Shown piece after piece: positions 1-7,110 of a stretch of DNA of 8,666 bases. Where the stretch lies: assembly GCA_002335945.1 (NCBI GenBank), contig DDDD01000067.1, positions 1 to 8,666 on the forward strand, in the 5' to 3' direction. Both the position numbers and the translations under genes were made by a program. The notes below the pieces were generated by a model that was not told the DNA's origin, ran no database searches, and saw only the letters and a program-made list of their open reading frames with translations. This stretch comes from Porticoccaceae bacterium UBA1989. Its GTDB lineage: Bacteria > Pseudomonadota > Gammaproteobacteria > Pseudomonadales > Porticoccaceae. How positions within the stretch are numbered: the first letter of the stretch is position 1; each line of letters opens with the position of its first letter.

Positions 1-2514
1 TACGCGCAGTGCGGAGCAGCGTTGGCCAGCGCTTTGAAAGGCTGAGGTGATAACATCATCCACCACCTGTTCGGGCAGGGCGGTGGAGTCGACTACCATG
101 CAGTTCTGGCCACCGGTTTCGGCGATGAAGGGTATGGGGCTGCCCGGGCGTGCGGCGAGCTGTTTGTTAATACTTTGAGCGGTATCTGTTGAACCGGTAA
201 AGGCGATGCCTGCAATGCGGCTATCGCCGACGAGCAGCTTACCTATCTGCGAGCCGCTGCCAAGAAGTAGTTGCAGGGCAGCACCGGGAACTCCGGCTGC
301 ATGGAATAGCCTGACAGCACAGGCTGCTATGGCTGGGGTCTGGGCAGCGGGTTTGGCGATGACGGTGTTGCCTGCGGCTAGGGCTGCTGCGATCTGCCCT
401 ACAAAGATTGCCAGTGGGAAGTTCCAGGGGCTAATGCACAGGAATACACCCTGTCCTTGAAGGTTATGGGAGGGTAATGATCTGGCTTGTAATGCGTAGT
501 ATCGACAGAAATCTATCGCTTCGCGTACTTCGGAAATACCATCGGCTAAGGTTCGGCCCGCTTCAATAGCGATAACCCCCATTAACTGTGCGCAATCTCT
601 CTCCATAAGGTCTGCGACTTTTTCAAGTATCTCTGCGCGAGCCTGATGGCCGAGTGAATTCCATGCTGGCTGTTCTGCCTGAGCAGATTCCAGTGAGGCT
701 AAAATGTTCGTCGCATTGGCTTTTGAATAGTATGCAATTAGCTTTGTTTGATCTGCTGGATTATAGGCGGGATGCAGCTCACCTTCGATGTCTTTACCAT
801 TAACAATGGGGTGGGAAACCAGTTCTGTGGTTTGCTTGATGCTGTTTAGTAGCGCTTGAGTTTCCAAGGGGGAATCTAAATCTATGCCAGCTGCATTTTT
901 GCGCTGCTCGCCGACAGCGGAAAACATCTGATCTGGGATGGCGATCATTTTATGCTGGTAGGGAAATGATTTTGTCACCTCATCTCTGGTGTCTCCAAGC
1001 AGTTCTTCTACGGGCATTTGGTTATCCAAAAAGCGATTTACAAAAGAGCTATTGGCACCATTTTCCAGAAGTCGACGAACTAGGTAAGGGAGCAAATCTT
1101 TGTGGTTGCCAATAGGTGCATAGACCCTGACGGCGAGGGATCGATCACTGGCCGTCGTTTTAAGTTGAGATTTTAATTGCGCATAGAGTATGTGGCCCAT
1201 GCCGTGGAGCCGTTGGAACTCAAATTCACGCTCACCGGCGATTTCTAACACCATGGTGGCGGTATAGGCGTTGTGCGTTGCAAACTGCGGGTAAATATTT
1301 TCTTGGGCTTCTAGCAGAATGCCAGCGCAATATTGGTAGCAGAGATCGGTGTTGGCTTTGCGGGTAAAGACTGGGTAGCTTTTTAGACCCAGTTCTTGGG
1401 CATGTTTAATTTCGGCATCCCAGTAGGCACCTTTTACCAAGCGAACCATTAGGCGGCGGTTGGTTTCTTTGGCGAGGCCGATTAACCATTTGGCCGTGTC
1501 TGGTGCGCGTTTCTGGTAGGCCTGAAGAACAAAGCCGAGGCCTTGCCAACCTTTTAGGTCGCTATCTTTTGCCAAGGCTTCAAAAATATCTAGGGAGATA
1601 TCGAGGCGGTAGGCTTCTTCGGCATCTATAGACAGGCCAATATTATATTTTTTAGCCTGTAGGCAAAGCTGTTTAATACGCGGCAATAATTCTGTCATCA
1701 CAGATTGGTGCTGGGCAAAGTAATAGCGGGGATGTATGGCGCTGAGTTTTACGGAAATACCATTGGCGCTATAGACCGACGGGTTGGTTTCCCCCGGGCT
1801 GTTTTGGCTTGCGTTATTTTCATGGAGAACGGCTTTGCCAATTTTATCAATTGCATTGCTATAGGCTATTAGGTACTCAGCGGCATCGGCCTCGGTGCGA
1901 GCACCTTCGCCAAGCATATCGAATGAGAAACGGGTGTCTGAATCATTTTGATTAGCTCCGCGCTTGAGGCCTTCGGCAATGGTGCGGCCCAACACATATT
2001 GACCGCCCATTATTTTCATGGCCTGCATAACTGCGGCACGAATAACGGGTTCACCAAGGGTAGCAGTAAGGCGTCTTACCCAGTGGTTGGTATCCTGAGT
2101 AATTTCTCTGTCGAGGCTCACAAGTTGGCCGGTGAGCATAAGCCCCCAGGTTGAGGCGTTGACGAATAGAGATTGCGATTGGCCGCGATGTAGATTCCAG
2201 TTTCCCGCTTGAATTTTTTCGGCGATGAGCCGATCTGCAGTTAATGCATCGGGCACGCGCAACAGTGCCTCGGCCAGACACATCAGTGCAACACCCTCGG
2301 TATTAGATAGACCAAATTCTAGTAAGAATGCATCCAGCGTACCGCTGCTATTTTTATCCGCACGGCACTGGGTGACCAGTTGGCGGGCATTCTGCAGAAT
2401 CTTATCTCGGTCTGTGCTTGAGAGGGGATTGGCATGGAGTAGTTGGGTGACAGCCTGATGCTCGTCCTGATGAGTTGCATGGCGGATTTTGTCGCGTAAT
2501 GCTGTCTGATTCAT
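1..2514 (-). CDS. putA: Bifunctional proline dehydrogenase / L-glutamate-gamma-semialdehyde dehydrogenase PutA, 3' part cut by window edge
   Basis: PutA oxidises proline to P5C with FAD, passing electrons to the quinone pool at the membrane, then oxidises glutamate semialdehyde to glutamate with NAD. The reading frame is open for 838 codons from the ATG at 2514 to base 1. PRODH barrel motifs are SVKLSAIHPRY (Lys256, equivalent to E. coli K329), RLVKGAYWD (Arg358, Tyr364) and VRRLLENGANSSFVNR (Arg480/481, equivalent to R555/R556). The ALDH half shows PWNFPLAI near residue 695, ETGGQN (catalytic Glu799) and GQRCSALR (catalytic Cys833). By alignment to remembered E. coli PutA the protein starts about 73 residues later, so the ribbon-helix-helix repressor domain is absent and PutA should not regulate itself. 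The remaining C-terminus lies outside the window, so any extra C-terminal domain is unknown. The start codon has only a weak Shine-Dalgarno (TTAGG), and no better in-frame ATG lies nearby. It is divergent from the Lrp-type gene. Identity is certain. Confidence 0.96.
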   Translation of the reverse strand, partial: MNQTALRDKIRHATHQDEHQAVTQLLHANPLSSTDRDKILQNARQLVTQCRADKNSSGTLDAFLLEFGLSNTEGVALMCLAEALLRVPDALTADRLIAEKIQAGNWNLHRGQSQSLFVNASTWGLMLTGQLVSLDREITQDTNHWVRRLTATLGEPVIRAAVMQAMKIMGGQYVLGRTIAEGLKRGANQNDSDTRFSFDMLGEGARTEADAAEYLIAYSNAIDKIGKAVLHENNASQNSPGETNPSVYSANGISVKLSAIHPRYYFAQHQSVMTELLPRIKQLCLQAKKYNIGLSIDAEEAYRLDISLDIFEALAKDSDLKGWQGLGFVLQAYQKRAPDTAKWLIGLAKETNRRLMVRLVKGAYWDAEIKHAQELGLKSYPVFTRKANTDLCYQYCAGILLEAQENIYPQFATHNAYTATMVLEIAGEREFEFQRLHGMGHILYAQLKSQLKTTASDRSLAVRVYAPIGNHKDLLPYLVRRLLENGANSSFVNRFLDNQMPVEELLGDTRDEVTKSFPYQHKMIAIPDQMFSAVGEQRKNAAGIDLDSPLETQALLNSIKQTTELVSHPIVNGKDIEGELHPAYNPADQTKLIAYYSKANATNILASLESAQAEQPAWNSLGHQARAEILEKVADLMERDCAQLMGVIAIEAGRTLADGISEVREAIDFCRYYALQARSLPSHNLQGQGVFLCISPWNFPLAIFVGQIAAALAAGNTVIAKPAAQTPAIAACAVRLFHAAGVPGAALQLLLGSGSQIGKLLVGDSRIAGIAFTGSTDTAQSINKQLAARPGSPIPFIAETGGQNCMVVDSTALPEQVVDDVITSAFQSAGQRCSALRV

Positions 2515-2600
2515 ATCAATAGCCTAACTATAATATTTGCGGAATATAGGGCATTGTCGTAGATTTATATTAGGATATGTCTCCATAATTGCTCTATATG

Positions 2601-2615
2601 CAGTTTTTAATTCTG
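2601..2615. promoter_or_regulatory. Candidate Lrp-family binding site A
   Basis: CAGTTTTTAATTCTG is a semi-palindrome (CAG...CTG arms) matching 12 of 15 positions of the E. coli Lrp consensus YAGHAWATTWTDCTR, with mismatches at positions 5, 7 and 9. It sits midway between the two divergent starts. The consensus is degenerate and the region AT-rich, so chance matches are possible. Confidence 0.4.
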
Positions 2616-2630
2616 TAAAATGAGAATTTT

Positions 2631-2645
2631 AAGACTATTATGCTA
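2631..2645. promoter_or_regulatory. Candidate Lrp-family binding site B
   Basis: AAGACTATTATGCTA matches 13 of 15 positions of the Lrp consensus (mismatches at positions 1 and 5). It covers the possible -10 TATTAT of the regulator gene, so binding here would repress the regulator's own promoter. Its centre is 30 bp from that of site A. Confidence 0.4.
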
Positions 2646-2646
2646 A

Positions 2647-2661
2647 TAGATTATTTGGCTA
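2647..2661. promoter_or_regulatory. Candidate Lrp-family binding site C
   Basis: TAGATTATTTGGCTA matches 13 of 15 positions of the Lrp consensus, with intact TAG and CTA arms (mismatches at positions 5 and 11). It lies one base after site B and four bases before the Shine-Dalgarno of the regulator gene, a position suited to autorepression. Confidence 0.4.
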
Positions 2662-2664
2662 TTT

Positions 2665-2673
2665 AGGAGGTGA
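2665..2673 (+). promoter_or_regulatory. Very strong Shine-Dalgarno of the Lrp-type gene
   Basis: AGGAGGTGA is a full nine-base complement to the 3' end of 16S rRNA, four bases before the ATG at 2678. It fixes this start and contrasts with the weak site in front of putA. Confidence 0.85.
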
Positions 2674-2677
2674 AATC

Positions 2678-3154
2678 ATGAAGACAGTGGCAGATTTAGA
2701 TCGCACAGACCGCAGAATTCTAAATACATTGCAGGGCAATGGCCGCATCGCCAATGTGGATCTGGCGCGTGAGGTTAACCTGACACCCACGCCCTGTTTG
2801 GAGCGAGTGAAGCGGCTTGAGAAAGAGGGATTTATTACCAACTATGTGGCGCTGCTCGATCCGGTAAAAGCCAATGCGGCGCTCTGTGCCTATATCGAGG
2901 TGCAGCTAGTTAGTACTACCACTGAGGCAATTCGGTTGTTTAACCAGCAGATGCTAAGCATGGTAGAGGTGCAGGAATGTCAGCTAGTGGCGGGTGGTTT
3001 TGATTATTTGATAAAAATTCGCGTGGCAGATATGCAGCATTATCAGCGGTTTTTGGGTGAGAAGCTGTCGGCTATTGAGGGCATAAGTCAGACCCATACC
3101 TATGTGGTTATCGAGGATGTTAAATCGGCAACGGCGCTTAATATAAGCCCCTAG
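2678..3154 (+). CDS. lrp: Lrp/AsnC-family transcriptional regulator (Lrp or PutR-like)
   Basis: This 158-residue protein is the usual size for Lrp and resembles E. coli Lrp along its whole length. The N-terminal winged helix-turn-helix covers roughly residues 6-55, with the Lrp hallmark TPTPCLERVKRLE at 36-48. The C-terminal RAM (effector-binding, oligomerising) domain follows from about 68 to 145, with VQECQLVAGGFDYL at 98-111. Leu103, Asp109 and the TYVV stretch near the end align with E. coli residues linked to leucine response (L108, D114, Y147-V149), so amino-acid sensing is plausible. It is divergent from putA, and Lrp-type PutR proteins activate putA in Rhodobacter and Agrobacterium. 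With the PutA repressor domain missing here, that is the likely job, though a global Lrp role cannot be excluded. The stop overlaps the stop of convergent alr. Confidence 0.93.
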   Translation: MKTVADLDRTDRRILNTLQGNGRIANVDLAREVNLTPTPCLERVKRLEKEGFITNYVALLDPVKANAALCAYIEVQLVSTTTEAIRLFNQQMLSMVEVQECQLVAGGFDYLIKIRVADMQHYQRFLGEKLSAIEGISQTHTYVVIEDVKSATALNISP

Positions 3155-4248
3155 CGATAAATTCTAGGCACTCTGGCGGGCATGCGTGTCAGCAATTCAT
3201 AGCCAATAGTGCCACAGACAGTAGCGACCTCATTAACCGGTAATTCAGGGCCCCAAAGTACGGTCTTATCCCCAATGGCGACGGTGGCTAAATCAGTCAC
3301 ATCAACGGTAATCATATCCATAGATACTCGGCCAACTAGCGGGCAGCGTATGCCGTTAATTAATACGGGTGTGCCATTGGGCGCCTGGCGCGGATAGCCA
3401 TCGCCATAGCCTACGGTCACAGTGGCTATGGTTGAGTCTCGCTCGGCGGTCCAGTTGGCGGTGTAGCCAACTGATTCTCCGGCCTTGATAGTACGCAGGG
3501 AAATAACCGCAGACTCAAAACTCATGACTGGTTTAAGTTGATCAGCATTTTCCTGTGGCGCATCGAAGGGGCTGTTGCCATAGAGCATATAGCCTGGTCG
3601 CTGCCAGTCTCTGTGGGCCTGGGGCCAGGCTAAAATCGCTGCCGAATTAGCCAAGCTAGTGAGCGTTTTTTTGGCGGTGGGCATATGCAGATCAAACTGC
3701 TTTATTTGCGCTAATGTAGCCTCGCTGTCCAGGTCATCTGCACAGGCAAAATGGCTGGTGATCACGATCTCATCATTAACATTGTGGCTTTTGTGGAGTG
3801 TATCGTAGGCGCTTTGAATGTCGTTGGGTTGAAAGCCGAGGCGGTGCATACCGGTATCCATTCCCAGCCAGATGGTTACTTTACGTGCCAGTGTGGCATT
3901 GATAACGGCGTCTACCTGAGGCTGGTTTTCGACCATCAACCAGAAATCATTCTGCGCCGCTATAGTGACTTCATCGCTGGTGAAGGTACCCTCTAACAGC
4001 AATATCGGCTGGGCAATACCATTCGCGCGCAGATCGAGCGCTTCCTCAATACTGGCGACGCCAAATGCCGGTGCAATAGGAGCCAGTGCAGTAGCCACTT
4101 CAATCGCCCCATGCCCATAGGCATTGGCTTTTACCATGGCGATGGTTTTGGGCTGTTTTGCCAATGTAGGTGGCGCCAAGGACTGCGCCAGCACAAAGTT
4201 ATGGCGCAGTGCTTCAAGATCAATAATGGCCTGGGTAGGTCTAGACAT
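3151..4248 (-). CDS. alr: Alanine racemase, PLP-dependent
   Basis: Alr interconverts L- and D-alanine in the cytoplasm, both for peptidoglycan precursors and for D-alanine catabolism. The 365-residue length is normal for Alr/DadX. The PLP lysine is Lys40 in AMVKANAYGHG. The second catalytic base is Tyr262 in ESVGYTANW. GYGDGYPR (280-287) and GRVSMDMITVD (from 306) are also family hallmarks. No signal peptide is seen, arguing against the periplasmic broad-spectrum racemases. The gene follows dat by 25 bp on the same strand, with AGGT (4259-4262) as Shine-Dalgarno ten bases before the ATG, so the two are probably co-transcribed. It is the last gene of the minus-strand cluster, and its TAG shares the palindrome CTAG with the stop of the convergent Lrp-type gene. 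Whether it is the biosynthetic or the catabolic copy cannot be told from this window. Confidence 0.96.
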   Translation of the reverse strand: MSRPTQAIIDLEALRHNFVLAQSLAPPTLAKQPKTIAMVKANAYGHGAIEVATALAPIAPAFGVASIEEALDLRANGIAQPILLLEGTFTSDEVTIAAQNDFWLMVENQPQVDAVINATLARKVTIWLGMDTGMHRLGFQPNDIQSAYDTLHKSHNVNDEIVITSHFACADDLDSEATLAQIKQFDLHMPTAKKTLTSLANSAAILAWPQAHRDWQRPGYMLYGNSPFDAPQENADQLKPVMSFESAVISLRTIKAGESVGYTANWTAERDSTIATVTVGYGDGYPRQAPNGTPVLINGIRCPLVGRVSMDMITVDVTDLATVAIGDKTVLWGPELPVNEVATVCGTIGYELLTRMPARVPRIYR

Positions 4249-4273
4249 GCGTTTGCTTACCTAATCAGTGGCT

Positions 4274-5131
4274 CTAGTAGTCAAATTTTCCAGCGCTGTA
4301 TAGCGCCTGTGCAGCAAGCCATACATCACCCACTTCACCATTGCCGACGGGTATGCCGTCCACTTCTGTTACTGGGGCAATTTCTTTGGAGGAGCTAGTA
4401 ATCCAAACTTCATCCGCATTGGCCACTTCATCCATGGTGACTGTGCGCTCTTCAACCGCAATAGAGCCGTCGTTACGCAGCACATCGAGCACAATCTGAC
4501 GCGTAATGCCCGGTAGTAACTGATTGTCCAATGACGGTGTAATTACCACGCCATCTTTAACAATAAAGGCATTGCAGGCACTGGCTTCGGTCAGCTCATT
4601 GTTGGCGTTGAACAGTATGGTTTCATTATGACCTTTTTCATAACCCTGTTGAAAATGTAGCACATTGCCTAGCAGTGCCGTGGATTTGATATGGCAACGC
4701 TCCCAGCGCAGGTCTCTGGCGGTGGATACTTTGTAGCCCTTGGCCAGAGCCTTATCGGCAATGGGTGGCGGGGCAATATCAAAGGCAAAGGCAAACACTG
4801 TTGGCGCTACATTTTCGGGGAAGCCATGAAAACGTTTGGTATCGGCACCACGACTTACATGCAGATAGATACCCAGATTACCGGCGCCATTTTCTTCAAT
4901 AAGGCGATTGCATAGATCGGCCCAGTCGCTCTCGGACCAGTCGAGTTTAATGCCAACGGCAGCCAAGCCACTTTTCATTCGCGCTATATGGGGGGCAAAA
5001 CCAACCATGCTTCCTGCATAGGAGGGCACGACTTCGTAGATGCCGTCACCAAATAAAAAGCCTCTATCCAGCGGGGATATTCTGGCTTCTTCTAAAGGTA
5101 GATAGGCGCCGTCTAAAAATGCAATGCTCAT
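4274..5131 (-). CDS. dat: D-amino-acid aminotransferase (class IV PLP enzyme)
   Basis: The enzyme transfers amino groups between D-amino acids and 2-oxo acids, typically D-Ala + 2-oxoglutarate to pyruvate + D-Glu. The 285-residue fold-type IV protein has FLFGDGIYEV at 25-34 (Tyr32, equivalent to Tyr31 of the Bacillus enzyme), the PLP lysine Lys149 in RCHIKSTALLGNVL, and LTEAS with Glu182. The segment RGADTKRFHGFPE (94-106) places Arg100 and His102 where Bacillus D-AAT has Arg98 and His100, the carboxylate trap that marks D-specificity against branched-chain aminotransferases. The start ATG has AAGG (5139-5142) seven bases upstream. It lies 144 bp after the cyclase gene and 25 bp before alr. 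With Alr it links the alanine pool to D-Glu, which the upstream cyclase could consume. A broader amine or BCAA-type substrate range is the main alternative. Confidence 0.9.
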   Translation of the reverse strand: MSIAFLDGAYLPLEEARISPLDRGFLFGDGIYEVVPSYAGSMVGFAPHIARMKSGLAAVGIKLDWSESDWADLCNRLIEENGAGNLGIYLHVSRGADTKRFHGFPENVAPTVFAFAFDIAPPPIADKALAKGYKVSTARDLRWERCHIKSTALLGNVLHFQQGYEKGHNETILFNANNELTEASACNAFIVKDGVVITPSLDNQLLPGITRQIVLDVLRNDGSIAVEERTVTMDEVANADEVWITSSSKEIAPVTEVDGIPVGNGEVGDVWLAAQALYSAGKFDY

Positions 5132-5175
5132 ATTGTTGCCTTATTAATTTTGAAAAAATGGTATCAGTGAGGTGC

Positions 5176-5204
5176 TTTATACGCAAAGCAAATTAGCCTG
5201 ATAA
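5176..5204 (-). promoter_or_regulatory. Candidate sigma70 promoter for dat-alr
   Basis: On the minus strand TTATCA (5199-5204, 4/6 to the -35 consensus) and TATAAA (5176-5181, 5/6 to the -10 consensus) are separated by exactly 17 bp. The predicted start near 5169 leaves a leader of about 37 bases before dat. Two A-tracts (AAAAAC twice) lie just upstream and could act as an UP element. It would let dat-alr be expressed apart from the pxp genes. Confidence 0.4.
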
Positions 5205-5229
5205 CCATTCCGTTTTTAGTGTTTTTCAG

Positions 5230-5243
5230 GGCGATCTATCGCC
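5230..5243. repeat. Short perfect palindrome in the cyclase-dat gap
   Basis: GGCGATCTATCGCC can form a five-pair stem (GGCGA/TCGCC) with a TCTA loop, 33 bases after the cyclase stop as transcribed. No run of U follows on the minus strand, so it is not a standard intrinsic terminator. It might be an RNA 3' end stabiliser or an operator. Nothing else in the 144-bp gap is recognisable besides the promoter candidate. Confidence 0.45.
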
Positions 5244-5275
5244 ATAAAGAGTAAATTCGAAAGAATGTTCTGCAA

Positions 5276-6112
5276 CTATGGTTTTTTTATTATATTTCTC
5301 AGGTTTTGGATAAGTTGCTGGCTAATATCTGCGCTCAACCCGTCTTCAGTTAATGTGTTTTCTCGAGTCACGCCATCGACGCTACCGCGTTCGGACAGGT
5401 AGTTTAATACTGCTAAATTATCCCAACCAGCTAGCATATCTTGGTTTGTCAGGGTCGATAACATGGCGAGTAAACCATGGGCTGCCCAGTTGGAAACATC
5501 CGCAATTAGCAGTTCGTCGCAGCAGGTGGCCGAGGGGATTATATTCAGGCCAGCAAGAGTACCTGCCACATTGCCCATGCCAATTTCATTACCTCCATCG
5601 CCGATGCCAATGGTTGGACAGTTGGCGAGGGTTAGAAAATAATCAAAGCTGGCACAGCGTTCACTAATATTTTCGCCGCGCATATTGTAGTAGTGGCCAT
5701 CCGCTGCCATACCCGGGCGCTCAATGGAAATAACTAACGAGGGCTGGTATTTGTCGATAACGAGCTGGGCTTCTTGGGCGCTGGTTGCGGGTTCACCCAC
5801 GGTAATTTTATGCACGCGAAAATCGCTGTTAATAGCATCCGCCAAAGGTGCGCCGCACACTAATACCGGTGTGGCTCCGAGAGCTTCGATGGCGCGATAT
5901 AGGGCAATAGCCCCGACTGGCCCATCGGTTTCGTAGGTGTTGGTGACAGGGAAACCGGTGCCAATTAATACATGGCCGCTGGTATTTTGTAGCATTTTTG
6001 CGGCGCGATAATAGTAGCCAGGAGTCAGCGCTGCTTGCAGAGTTTTCATGCCGCGAGGGTTTCTGGCGGTGAGCAAATCTTCGATCTGCTGGCTAATGTG
6101 CAGGTGGCTCAT
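5276..6112 (-). CDS. D-glutamate cyclase domain protein (DUF4392 family)
   Basis: This 278-residue protein resembles the C-terminal domain of mammalian D-glutamate cyclase (DGLUCY), the family once called DUF4392. That enzyme converts D-glutamate to 5-oxo-D-proline and water. Conserved-looking blocks are the N-terminal ARNPRGM (16-22), GTGFPV (51-56), ETDGPVGA (61-68), IERPGMAADGHYYNMRG (130-146) and the glycine-rich GIGDGGNEIGMGNV (169-182), which probably builds the active site. No signal peptide or membrane segment is seen, so it is cytoplasmic. The DUF1445 half present in the mammalian protein is not encoded here. Its ATG overlaps the pxpC stop (ATGA), giving tight coupling to the 5-oxoprolinase genes, which consume its expected product. 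Family assignment rests on remembered motifs, and substrate chirality is inferred. Confidence 0.85.
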   Translation of the reverse strand: MSHLHISQQIEDLLTARNPRGMKTLQAALTPGYYYRAAKMLQNTSGHVLIGTGFPVTNTYETDGPVGAIALYRAIEALGATPVLVCGAPLADAINSDFRVHKITVGEPATSAQEAQLVIDKYQPSLVISIERPGMAADGHYYNMRGENISERCASFDYFLTLANCPTIGIGDGGNEIGMGNVAGTLAGLNIIPSATCCDELLIADVSNWAAHGLLAMLSTLTNQDMLAGWDNLAVLNYLSERGSVDGVTRENTLTEDGLSADISQQLIQNLRNIIKKP

Positions 6113-7110
6113 GGCTTGATGCTCTTTATCTTACGCTCAAGGCTGGTCTTTACTTTTCGCTCAGGGCTGCGTTCAAGAGAAGCATTTAGAAACTGGTGCT
6201 GATCCAGTGCCAAAAAATTATGTGCCTGTTCCACACTAATGGCTTCAAAGCGCACTGTGCCGCCGGGCATAAGCTGCGCCAGCTTGCCGATATCCAGCGA
6301 CAAAACCGATCCAAGTTTAGGGTAGCCACCGATGGTTTGGCGGTCATTGAGTAGCACAATGGGCTGGCCATCGGCTGGCATCTGAATGGCACCTAGGCAT
6401 ATTCCTTCAGAGAGAATACCCTCTATGGATGGCGTAATTTTCGATCCCTTAAGACGATAACCCATGCGATCGCTGCTTTCGGTCACGACATATTGAGAGG
6501 TAAAAAATAGCTGTTTTTGCAGATTGCTAAAGGCCTCTTGCTGGTATCCCAGCACCACTCTTAGTAGAGCACTGTTATTGCCATAATCTGGGACTAGATG
6601 TCTGGGCACTGCCTGACAGTTCCGAGAATCTTTTACTGTTTCGCAGGGCAGTAGCTGCCCGGTTTGCAATGCTGTGCCATCTTGAGTCAGTCCACCCAGA
6701 GCTTCGCGGGGTACCGTCGAGGCGCTATTAAAAATGGGGTCAATATGAAAACCGCCGGCAACGGCAAGATAGCCACGACTGCCCGCAGTGGCAAACCCAA
6801 GCTCAATTCTGTCGCCGGGATTTATGGCATGGCTCTGCCACAGCGCAGCTGGCTTTTTATTAATCGTTAAAGGAATGTCGGCACCGGTTAGGGCGATGCA
6901 GGTTTGAACTGTCGATTCCAATACCAGGCCGCCAATGGTCACTTCAATGGCAGTGGCTTCTGGGGCATTGCCGCAGAGACGGTTGGCCCAGCGAAAGGCA
7001 TTGCTGTCCAGTGGCCCACCGGTGGTAAGTCCAACGGCGTGCTGACCAAAGCGTCCGCTGTCTTGGGGGAGGCTGAAAATGCCGGGCTGAATGACGCTTA
7101 GGCCGGTCAT
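6109..7110 (-). CDS. pxpC: 5-oxoprolinase subunit C (KipA / biotin-dependent carboxyltransferase-like)
   Basis: PxpC is the large KipA-type subunit of the PxpABC 5-oxoprolinase, which hydrolyses 5-oxoproline to glutamate at the cost of ATP. Family marks are the N-terminal PGIFSLPQDSGRFGQ (9-23), GGPLDSNAF (31-39), ALTGAD (73-78), GYLAVAGG (113-120), SDRMGYRLKG in the second half, and the QMPADGQPIVLLNDRQTIGG block followed by YPKLGSV. The 333-residue length fits the family except for an added basic tail (311-333) built from an eight-residue repeat. The start overlaps the pxpB stop by ATGA, and its own stop overlaps the cyclase start in the same way. KipA proteins in Bacillus were first described as antagonists of the kinase inhibitor KipI. 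The presence of all three pxp genes in order makes the enzyme role far more likely here. Confidence 0.94.
   Translation of the reverse strand: MTGLSVIQPGIFSLPQDSGRFGQHAVGLTTGGPLDSNAFRWANRLCGNAPEATAIEVTIGGLVLESTVQTCIALTGADIPLTINKKPAALWQSHAINPGDRIELGFATAGSRGYLAVAGGFHIDPIFNSASTVPREALGGLTQDGTALQTGQLLPCETVKDSRNCQAVPRHLVPDYGNNSALLRVVLGYQQEAFSNLQKQLFFTSQYVVTESSDRMGYRLKGSKITPSIEGILSEGICLGAIQMPADGQPIVLLNDRQTIGGYPKLGSVLSLDIGKLAQLMPGGTVRFEAISVEQAHNFLALDQHQFLNASLERSPERKVKTSLERKIKSIKP
6121..6168 (-). repeat. Tandem 24-bp repeat coding the basic tail of PxpC
   Basis: Two adjacent 24-bp units (6145-6168 and 6121-6144 as read on the minus strand) agree at 19 of 24 positions and encode SPERKVKT then SLERKIKS. 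A partial SLER copy precedes them. Changes between copies are partly synonymous or conservative, so the repeat has been kept as protein. It lies beyond the conserved KipA domain. Confidence 0.8.

Larger units (their letters stand above)
2515..2677. promoter_or_regulatory. Divergent putA / lrp control region
   Basis: This 163-bp AT-rich stretch separates two divergent starts and must hold both promoters. For the plus-strand regulator, TATTAT at 2636-2641 is a possible -10, but no good -35 lies upstream of it. For putA, TATATT on the minus strand (2543-2548) is a possible -10 that also lacks a recognisable -35, as expected of a promoter needing an activator. Several 15-bp Lrp-like palindromes are scattered through it (listed separately). 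Promoter positions are guesses by eye; the regulatory role of the region follows from gene layout. Confidence 0.65.

Noticed and set aside
206..460. Plus-strand open frame across the ALDH part of putA
   Set aside because: It is antisense to a clear, conserved PutA frame, has low-complexity composition and no family motifs. The same holds for the open frames at 1948-2458 and the short antisense frames within alr, dat and the pxp genes.
3150..3168. CCTAG...CTAGG inverted repeat at the convergent stops as a bidirectional terminator
   Set aside because: The stem is only five AT-containing pairs with a nine-base loop and no U-tract on either strand, too weak for an intrinsic terminator.
5161..5219. 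A 14-codon minus-strand frame upstream of dat as a leader peptide
   Set aside because: It has no ribosome binding site worth the name, no run of regulatory codons, and no attenuator-like hairpin with a U-tract.
5230..5243. GGCGATCTATCGCC as a rho-independent terminator after the cyclase gene
   Set aside because: The stem is short and neither strand continues with a T-run, so it was listed only as a palindrome.
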